Source: Candidatus Desantisbacteria bacterium CG1_02_49_89
Lineage (GTDB): Bacteria; Desantisbacteria; UBA1551
NCBI GenBank assembly: GCA_001871075.1
Contig: MNUP01000002.1
Span: 1-10,598 of the forward strand
Reading direction: 5' to 3'
DNA: 10,598 nt
Shown here piece after piece: positions 1-5,800 of this stretch (its first letter is position 1; every line of letters starts with the position of its first letter). The notes under the pieces are model-generated. The model was not told the DNA's origin. It made no database searches and saw nothing but the letters and a program-made list of their open reading frames with translations. Both the position numbers and the translations under genes were made by a program.

Positions 1-128
1 AGGAACATGAACTCTTCCTCGCTCTTTTCCGGGACGAGATGGTTGATCACGGTGGGCTCGTAGAAATCGCATCCCGCTTTAAGCAGGACATCCGCCTTTT
101 CAGGACCTGCGCAGCAACCGAACCTCAT
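1..128 (-). CDS. Sugar phosphate isomerase/epimerase-like TIM barrel protein (N-terminal fragment)
   Basis: Only the first 42 complete codons are present; the gene runs off the left edge. The translation starts MRFGCCAGPEKADVLLKAG and continues with a Cys-Asp-Phe-Tyr-Glu-Pro segment. A first strand ending in GCCAG, a helix, then a second strand with a conserved acidic residue is the usual start of AP-endonuclease-2/xylose-isomerase-like TIM barrels, which are metal-dependent sugar phosphate isomerases or epimerases. The ATG at 128 is supported by a strong Shine-Dalgarno AAGGAGGT (139-132). The gene lies 85 bp downstream of the MFS transporter on the same strand, with no terminator seen between them, so the two are probably co-transcribed and may act on the same sugar or polyol. 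Substrate and exact activity cannot be told from this fragment. Confidence 0.6.
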   Translation of the reverse strand, partial: MRFGCCAGPEKADVLLKAGCDFYEPTVINHLVPEKSEEEFMF

Positions 129-131
129 GGA

Positions 132-139
132 ACCTCCTT
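132..139 (-). promoter_or_regulatory. Shine-Dalgarno site of the isomerase-like gene
   Basis: AAGGAGGT on the minus strand lies 3 nt before the ATG at 128-126. It is a near-perfect anti-16S match and fixes the start of the truncated gene. The 8-bp repeat array at 145-176 ends just upstream of it. Confidence 0.75.
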
Positions 140-144
140 AAAAC

Positions 145-176
145 GTGTCAGCGTATCAGCGTGTCAACGTATCAAC
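145..176. repeat. Four degenerate 8-bp tandem units (GTRTCARC)
   Basis: The plus strand reads GTGTCAGC, GTATCAGC, GTGTCAAC, GTATCAAC in exact 8-bp register, followed by GTTTTAGA. It fills much of the 85-bp gap between the MFS stop and the isomerase-like gene. Two related units in the opposite orientation are at 1696-1711. No function is known to me. Confidence 0.75.
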
Positions 177-200
177 GTTTTAGAACAGAAATATTATCCG

Positions 201-245
201 TGGACATCCCGCCTCATCGGCGGGTCGCCGAAGTGGTGACCGTGG
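201..245. repeat. Degenerate copy of the 35-bp palindromic repeat, overlapping the MFS 3' end
   Basis: Plus-strand 218-241 (GGCGGGTCGCCGAAGTGGTGACC core) matches the right half of the palindrome at 1726-1760 with a few substitutions; the left arm at 201-217 is more diverged. The copy overlaps the last ten codons and the TGA stop of the MFS gene, so the C-terminal tail of that protein is written by the repeat. Confidence 0.6.
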
Positions 246-1416
246 CTGAATCTTTTCGTGGCAATGCCTTCATTCGCAGCGCGAGAAAAGCGCATACAAA
301 AAACAGCGCGGCAAATATCGCAAAACTCACTGAATAATTGCGCGTAAAGGCATTGATATACATCCCGGAAATAATGGCGACAGCCACCCCGAGGTCCCTC
401 CACAGGAACATCCCCCCGAAAACAAGGTGGCGCTCTTCCGGTTTTGTCTCGTCGCCTATCATAGCCATAACCGCGACCGGGACCGTGCCGAACTGGAAAC
501 CCAGAAGGCCCGCCGCGAGGTACATCGCAGGAAGAGAATGGTTGAACACAACAACCGTAAAACCTACCGCGGAAAGCAGGAAACCCAGGAACAGTATCCT
601 CTCCCTGCCCCACCTGTCAGAAAGCCAGCCGAGAAAAGAACTGGAAAACAACCTGACCACGTAAAACCAGATAGTGGCTGTGCCCACAAGCAGAATGCCG
701 TAGTAGCTCCTGACCATATCCGCGAAGCTGCTCATCATCACGCCGAACCCGAACGAAGAAGCGAACTGCATAAAAGCCACGGCTTTGTTCCTGCCGCTTT
801 TCAGCACACCGAAAACCTTTGCAAGCTTCGGCTGTTCCCTTACAACGGTTTTTGCGGGAAGCATGAACAGCATTGCGTTGCCTGCCGCTGTGATCAGGAA
901 AACCCAGAAAAGCATCCCATTCTCTCCGCCAGTCCTTATGATCCTTTCAAGCAGGATAACGCCTATTGCCTGGCCAAGCTGCGCGGCGGTGTAGAAAGTC
1001 CCGGAGGAAATACCGTATTTCTTCGAGCTGCTGGAATCAAGGACCCTGGTGCTCGCGCTTATCCATATTGACGCCGCGCCCCACCCCCAGGCTATTGCCA
1101 GAACAAGCAGAAGAGCATAGCTCCTGGTAAAAAGCACTGCCAGGGGAAAAATTGTGTATATAAGGCTTCCCAGTATCAAAGACCAGTAATCGCCCAGCCA
1201 TTTCAGCGTGTAGCTGCACGCCACCCGCCACCACAGGAATGAAAGGTAGAGCGCCGCGAGTATCCAGGAACTTTCCAGCGCGGTTTTTCCCAGCCTTTCT
1301 GAAAGCATGGGTATCATGAACTGCTGGAACGCGCCCGCCCCCATGAATATGAGCAGGAAGGAGGACGAAAGGATGACAAGGTCAGCGGACAGGAATTTTT
1401 TCTCTTCGGTATCCAT
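214..1416 (-). CDS. Major facilitator superfamily transporter
   Basis: A 400-residue inner-membrane carrier with about 12 hydrophobic segments, the standard MFS size. The clearest signature is motif A in the loop between TM8 and TM9, GWLSDRWGRER (263-273). The equivalent TM2-TM3 loop (about 69-82) keeps only a degenerate form. A longer polar stretch near 188-210 separates the two six-helix halves. The substrate cannot be inferred; the downstream isomerase/epimerase-like gene hints at a sugar or related metabolite. A near-consensus promoter lies 84 bp upstream (1500-1528). The ATG at 1416 has no recognisable Shine-Dalgarno: the bases before it belong to an 8-bp repeat array (1421-1462). An internal start would cut into TM1, so 1416 remains the best choice. 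Residues 391-400 (ATVTTSATRR) and the stop come from an inserted repeat. Confidence 0.88.
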   Translation of the reverse strand: MDTEEKKFLSADLVILSSSFLLIFMGAGAFQQFMIPMLSERLGKTALESSWILAALYLSFLWWRVACSYTLKWLGDYWSLILGSLIYTIFPLAVLFTRSYALLLVLAIAWGWGAASIWISASTRVLDSSSSKKYGISSGTFYTAAQLGQAIGVILLERIIRTGGENGMLFWVFLITAAGNAMLFMLPAKTVVREQPKLAKVFGVLKSGRNKAVAFMQFASSFGFGVMMSSFADMVRSYYGILLVGTATIWFYVVRLFSSSFLGWLSDRWGRERILFLGFLLSAVGFTVVVFNHSLPAMYLAAGLLGFQFGTVPVAVMAMIGDETKPEERHLVFGGMFLWRDLGVAVAIISGMYINAFTRNYSVSFAIFAALFFVCAFLALRMKALPRKDSATVTTSATRR

Positions 1417-1420
1417 ATTA

Positions 1421-1462
1421 GTTAAAAGTGTTAAAAAGGTTAAAGGGGTTAAAAGTTAAAGG
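1421..1462. repeat. Five degenerate 8-bp tandem units (GTTAAAAG-like)
   Basis: The plus strand reads GTTAAAAG, TGTTAAAAAG, GTTAAAGG, GGTTAAAA, GTTAAAGG, about 8 bp each with one 10-bp unit. It lies in the MFS leader and stops 4 bp before the start codon, where a ribosome binding site would normally be. Period and style resemble the array at 145-176, but the unit sequence differs. Confidence 0.7.
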
Positions 1463-1499
1463 TTGACTGCATAAAGCTGGCTTGTATTTATTAAAGTAT

Positions 1500-1528
1500 A
1501 TTATATATCATTTATGCTTAAAAGTCAA
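1500..1528 (-). promoter_or_regulatory. Sigma-70-type promoter for the MFS/isomerase unit
   Basis: On the minus strand TTGACT (1528-1523) is followed after exactly 17 nt by a perfect TATAAT (1505-1500) in AT-rich surroundings. Transcription would start near 1493, giving a leader of roughly 77 nt before the MFS ATG. It lies just downstream of the terminator-like hairpin at 1537-1573, a sensible arrangement for the start of a separate transcription unit. Confidence 0.75.
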
Positions 1529-1536
1529 ATCCTATA

Positions 1537-1573
1537 TAAATAAAAATATCCACTGACTTCGCAGTGGACATTT
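1537..1573 (-). terminator. Rho-independent terminator of the upstream unit (after the PorV-like gene)
   Basis: Minus strand: AAAT, a mismatch, then TCCACTG (1568-1562), a 6-nt loop (1561-1556), CAGTGGA (1555-1549), then TATTTTTATTT. The 7-bp perfect stem is extended by a second short pairing (1570-1573 with 1544-1547), and the T-rich tract follows at once. It lies about 210 nt past the PorV-like stop, beyond several repeats. It separates the upstream unit from the MFS promoter. Confidence 0.65.
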
Positions 1574-1617
1574 AAAAACTTTCAACAGGGAACTTACAAG
1601 AACTTAAACTGTATCAA

Positions 1618-1685
1618 AATCCCCCTCAATCCCCCTTTTCTCCCAAAGGGATGCCTTCGGTATAAAGGGGGAAAATAGGGGGATT
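1618..1685. repeat. AATCCCCC inverted repeat element
   Basis: The left arm AATCCCCCTCAATCCCCC (1618-1635) pairs with a right arm ending AGGGGGATT (1664-1685), and a smaller hairpin-like stretch lies between. The same C-rich arm occurs at 8502-8526 and 10344-10368. It could form a strong cruciform or RNA hairpin, but it has no T-run typical of a terminator. Confidence 0.7.
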
Positions 1686-1695
1686 ATTAAACTCT

Positions 1696-1731
1696 GACAC
1701 GTTGACGCGTTTTGAACTGGACACTGGTCGC
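1696..1731. repeat. Short 8-bp units joined to 7-bp units
   Basis: GACACGTT and GACGCGTT (1696-1711) are reverse-orientation relatives of the 145-176 units. After TTGAAC come TGGACAC (1718-1724) and TGGTCGC (1725-1731), 7-bp units like those at 2794-2807 and 9802-9815. The last unit overlaps the left end of the 35-bp palindrome. Confidence 0.5.
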
Positions 1732-1760
1732 CACTACGGCGAGTCGCCGGAGTGGAGACC
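1726..1760. repeat. 35-bp near-perfect palindrome
   Basis: Two 17-bp arms around a single central G (1743) pair with only two mismatches (1730/1756 and 1736/1750). The arm begins GGTCGCCACTACGGCGA. A diverged second copy is at 201-245. It lies 21 bp past the PorV-like stop codon. A hairpin in the transcript is plausible, but no T-run follows, so it is better called a dispersed repeat than a terminator. Confidence 0.75.
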
Positions 1761-1780
1761 GAAGGGGCGGGACACTGTTT

Positions 1781-2704
1781 TTAAAATACCATTCCCAGGG
1801 AAAGGCGGAAGCAGTTGCTGAGTTCCCCGTAAGGAGTGAACGCGAAATCAGCCGCATAGTTTGACCACTTCAGGCCGAAACCAACGCACAGCCCGGAAAG
1901 CGCTCCGAGGTCATTGAGGCGGTTTGTCTTATACCCCGCCCTCAGCGCGAAATTGCTCATCAACCAGTATTCCATCCCGGCGCTGACATTCACAACGTTG
2001 TCATTGGGGATATTCACGTCCAGGGCAAGGATCATTGCTTCTGACGGCTTGTAGCCGCATCCGATCTTTATGTTCAAAGGAAGGTTTTCAGGCAAGGCGG
2101 TGGGCGTAAACTGTATGCCAGTACCTATGTTCTGCACAGCGAATCCCAGGCTGAACTTCTCAGACAGGTCGTAGATCACGCCCGCGTCTATCGCCCAGGT
2201 TATCGCCTGTTCAACTTCTATTTTTTCCTGCAGGAACTTGAAACTGCCGCCGAAGGAAAGCCCCTGCATCAATTTCTGCGCGTAGGAAACATCCACGATA
2301 AGGTCGTAACCCGTAAAATCCGGTGCCCTCGCGCCGTTCTTGTCCATGCCGTAGAAGGTCCCCATGGAAAGGTAGCTTATGCTCGCGCCTATCGTACCCA
2401 GGGCGCCAAGCGGGTGGGCATAGTTGACGTTGCCGTACCCGATATCCAGCAGCCACATATTGTAGGAGAAGTTGAATTCCGGTTTCTGCATTTTCGCAAG
2501 GCCGGCGGGATTCCAGTGCATCGAATTAACGTCATCCGCGATGGCAGCAAAGGCTTCACCCATTCCCATGGGCCTTACTCCCGCGGGGATCTTCAGGACA
2601 GCTGCCCCGGTCGTCCCTGTCAGTTCATTATACGCCATGCATTGGCTTATGAGCAACGTCACTCCTAAACCTATAAATAATATCTTTCTTATTAGTTTAT
2701 TCAT
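1781..2704 (-). CDS. PorV/PorQ-family outer-membrane beta-barrel protein
   Basis: A 307-residue exported protein. Residues 1-24 form a signal peptide (basic MNKLIRK, hydrophobic core, predicted cleavage after CMA). The N-terminal signature is typical of the PorV/PorQ (UPF0164, FadL-like) family: GTTGAAVLKIPAG, RPMGMGEAFAAIADD and then the WNPAGLA motif, between about 29 and 70. The rest alternates in beta-strand fashion and ends in LSLGMVF, a terminal aromatic as in outer-membrane barrels. In known T9SS, PorV binds C-terminal sorting domains of cargo at the outer membrane. The gene directly follows that of a giant protein with such a domain (107 bp gap), which supports a cargo-barrel relationship here by inference. 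The start at 2704 has a Shine-Dalgarno AAGGAGA about 7 nt upstream. I see no sign of damage. Confidence 0.85.
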   Translation of the reverse strand: MNKLIRKILFIGLGVTLLISQCMAYNELTGTTGAAVLKIPAGVRPMGMGEAFAAIADDVNSMHWNPAGLAKMQKPEFNFSYNMWLLDIGYGNVNYAHPLGALGTIGASISYLSMGTFYGMDKNGARAPDFTGYDLIVDVSYAQKLMQGLSFGGSFKFLQEKIEVEQAITWAIDAGVIYDLSEKFSLGFAVQNIGTGIQFTPTALPENLPLNIKIGCGYKPSEAMILALDVNIPNDNVVNVSAGMEYWLMSNFALRAGYKTNRLNDLGALSGLCVGFGLKWSNYAADFAFTPYGELSNCFRLSLGMVF

Positions 2705-2727
2705 CTTATATCTCCTTTTTAATTCTT

Positions 2728-2773
2728 CCCCTCACCCCCTCCCTCTCCCTCAAGGGGCGAGGGTAAAGGTAAG
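2728..2773. repeat. CCCCTCACCC hairpin repeat upstream of the PorV-like gene
   Basis: The plus strand has CCCCTCACCCC, a C/T-rich arm, CAAGGGGCGAGGGT and then AAAGGTAAG. A related copy at 9717-9763 has the same order, ending ATCAAGGTAAG. In the transcript the arms can pair (CCCTC with GAGGG, CCCT with AGGG). It ends 24 bp before the PorV-like start codon, just above its ribosome binding site. Confidence 0.65.
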
Positions 2774-2793
2774 GTTGAGCAGCGAGTTTTCAT

Positions 2794-2807
2794 TGGTTGC
2801 TGGTCAC
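2794..2807. repeat. Two 7-bp tandem units beside the giant gene's stop
   Basis: TGGTTGC and TGGTCAC stand in direct 7-bp register on the plus strand, 4 bp from the stop codon at 2812-2814. They match the style of units at 9802-9815 (TGGACAC, TGGATAC) and 1718-1731. With only two units, this entry depends on the comparison with the other copies. Confidence 0.45.
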
Positions 2808-2811
2808 TATT

Positions 2812-5800
2812 TTAACGGATAACCGCCACCTTGCCTGCCAGTTTCTCGCCTGCCAGGTTGTCTATAATAAGATAGATATACACGCCGCTTGCAACGCCGG
2901 CGCTCGAGGTATTCTTGAGATCCCAGGTCGCTGAAAGACTCACGTTCGCCTTCTCCCAGACAAGCTCTCCTGCCAGGTTGTAGATCCTTATGGTTGCATT
3001 TGCGGTGAGATTAACAAAGGTGATTTTGCCTGCATCATAAATTCCTCCGCTTCCGGACTTGCAGGGATTGGGATAGACCTTGACGGTCTTAAGGTCAGCC
3101 GATGCCACACCGAACAGCCCGAATATGGAGAAATGCGGCGTAGTGAAAGTGCAGGTCTTTGTTGCCTTGTCGACAACCGTCGCCACCTTCTCCCAGTGAG
3201 GCCATCCGCTGGTCGAGAAATAGTAGGCGCAAAGCCGGTCTTCGGAAACACCGGTGCCGTCAATAAAGCCATCGCAGTCCTCATCGTTGTACTGCATGGA
3301 AACAACGGCGCAGGTATTGCCCAGCAGCTGGGTCTGGCCGTTCTCAAGCTTAAATTCCCTGAATTCATCCGCGGGCACAAGCGAATTCTGCTGGGGCGGC
3401 GCGCCGGAAGGCGACAGGATCGTAACAGAGATCCTGGTCGGGCCGGAAAGCGCTTCACCCGGGATCGTTATCGCGGTCACGTTATTCCCTTCGTCGTTGC
3501 CCACTTTTACGCAGTTGTTCAGAGCCGGGTCAACTTTCTCTTTCTTCTCGTGGTCTCCGCCGGCATTTTCACCTTCGTTTATGTCGGGGTCCACCTGGTC
3601 GACTATTATGGTAATATACATCGGGGCTGAGTCCGTTCTTCCGTATACGTCGGTCGCTGCCGCGCGTATGTCATAACTGCCGTCCGGGAGCAGGTCCACG
3701 TTCCACTGCACAAAATACGGGAACATCCTGTCGGGATTGGGATGGTTGGAATTCGCAGCCGGGATGGATATCCATGCCGTATCCGCGCTGGGCTTGTATT
3801 CAAATAATATGTTATCAACCTGCCACGGGCTGCCGTTGATAAGCTCTGCGATGACAGTAAGGCGGTTGCCGCTTACCTTCTTGCCTGCCTGGGGAACCTT
3901 TATGACCGCCCTGATAACGCTGGTATCTACCGGGACTGTTATCGCGGCTACCATGCCCGTATTATTTTCCGTGTTTCCGGTGATATCCCGCGCTCTCACG
4001 CCGAACTTATACTGCACGCCCTCAAGCAGGGAACCGGAAGTCCAGGCGGTTAAAGGATGCTGTGTGAACGTGCAGGGGCTGGCGTAGTCTATGATCCCTG
4101 TCGCGCTGTCCCAGAAAACGTAATACCCGGCAGCATCGTCTGAAACCGATATCTGCCAGTCAAGCTGCACCCTGTTCTGGGAAACAAGCGCCGGGCTGAG
4201 CCCTGAAGGCGGCAGCGGCGCGATCGTATCCGTGACGTTCTCGGTCTGGGAATCAGCCAGAATGCCGAACGAAACTGTAAGCACCGGGTTGCCGCACACG
4301 GAATCCTTATAATATAATGAGGCTGAACCGCTTGCGAGCGTGAGGGTCATTGTGTTGAACGCGCTCCAGTTTACCTTGTCAAGCGAGAACTTGCCGGCGG
4401 CAGACGAAGATGCTATGAGCGCGCCGTAATTCGCCTGGACCATCTTTGTCCCTGTCTCGTCCTGAACCTCAACGGTCATTGTATCAGATGCAAACGTTCT
4501 CTCTATCTCTCTGGCCGGAGTGGTAAACCTGAAATACACGGGAACGAACGTTACTACGGGCCCGGCAAATATCTTGTCCTCGCAGCTTACCATTATGACC
4601 GCGGTGCCGGCATAAGAAGAACTCACAAATCCGGTGCACATCCCGTTCGCGTCCGTGGCAGACGGCTGAGCCGCGTCATCGTAAGAAGGGCCGCGTTGCG
4701 TCCAGATAGTCGCTATCCTGCCCGAAAGCGGCTGCCCCGCGCTGTTGAGTATATGTATGCTCACGCGGCTTGAATCAGCGCCGTCCGCTATGATAGTGCC
4801 GGGTATTGCCGCCGCGTATGACTGGGTCTCGGAAACAACATGCATAAGTTTGACGCTTACGGACCTCGGTTCGCCTGCCGCTGCATCCCTTATCTCTGTT
4901 TCGCTGCGCGCGGTATTGGAAATGCGTACCTCGTCTATGATCCCGCTGAACCTTCTGGAGGAATAGTGCTCATCCCTGCCTATCCAGACGTTATAATTCA
5001 GAACGTTCGCCCCATAGGTATTGTTCTCCGTGTCGTCTGGTACCCCGTTTATATAGAGGCACATCATCCCAGCTGCCTTGTTATATACGGCTGCCACGTG
5101 GTTCCACTGGTTCAGGCTAACCGCGGCTGTGGAAAAACACTGGTTGAAACTTGAACCGTGGTGCATGATGAAATAAACTCTTCCGCTGCTCTCCAGAAAG
5201 AACTGGTATTCGTTGTTTGAGGACAGGCTGTCGTCACCTTTGTCCACTATCTTTGCCTCAGAGGAAGTAAAGCTTGTGGGGTATATCCAAGCCTCTATAG
5301 TCATTGAGCCCGAACTTTGCAGGGATGGATCATTAGGCACTACCACATAATCGCTCAATGTGCTGAACTGCCTTGCCCTGACTGAGATCCCGGCAGTTAT
5401 AGAAGTGCCGGTGGCTATGCCGTTGTTGGCTTCTGATGACGCGTCAGCAACGCTGCTGCCGGAAACTTCGTCCATATGCCACAGCGCTACAACGCCAGGG
5501 TCAAGCCCCGGAACCGCGACCACGGATTCGGTATTACCCGAATTATCTACGCTGTAATAATAAATAAGGTGCGCCTGCGTTTCGGAAGATACACCTTCGC
5601 CGGTGAACGTGAACGGCCCGGAATAGGTCTTCCAGGAATCGTTGTTGATCCTGTATTTTGTGCTCGCCACACCTGAACCGGTGTCAACCACTGACAGCAC
5701 GAAAGGAGTTAAGAGGCTTACGTATGTCTCTCCGCCTATTACTGATTTTGGGTTACCTATGGATATCGAGGTAACCGGAGGAACGTTGTCGACTACTGAT

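Noticed and set aside
427-1071. 214-codon open frame on the plus strand opposite the MFS gene
   Set aside because: It lies wholly antisense to a clear MFS coding sequence, has no family signature, and reads as low-complexity Arg/Pro/His-rich shadow sequence.
1726-1760. The 35-bp palindrome as the intrinsic terminator of the PorV-like gene
   Set aside because: No T-run follows on the minus strand, and a second copy lies in a coding end, so a dispersed repeat is the better description. The hairpin at 1537-1573 fits a terminator better.
3133-3676. Two overlapping plus-strand open frames of 140-165 codons
   Set aside because: They are antisense to the Ig-like and C-terminal parts of the giant protein, overlap each other, and show no ribosome binding site or domain.
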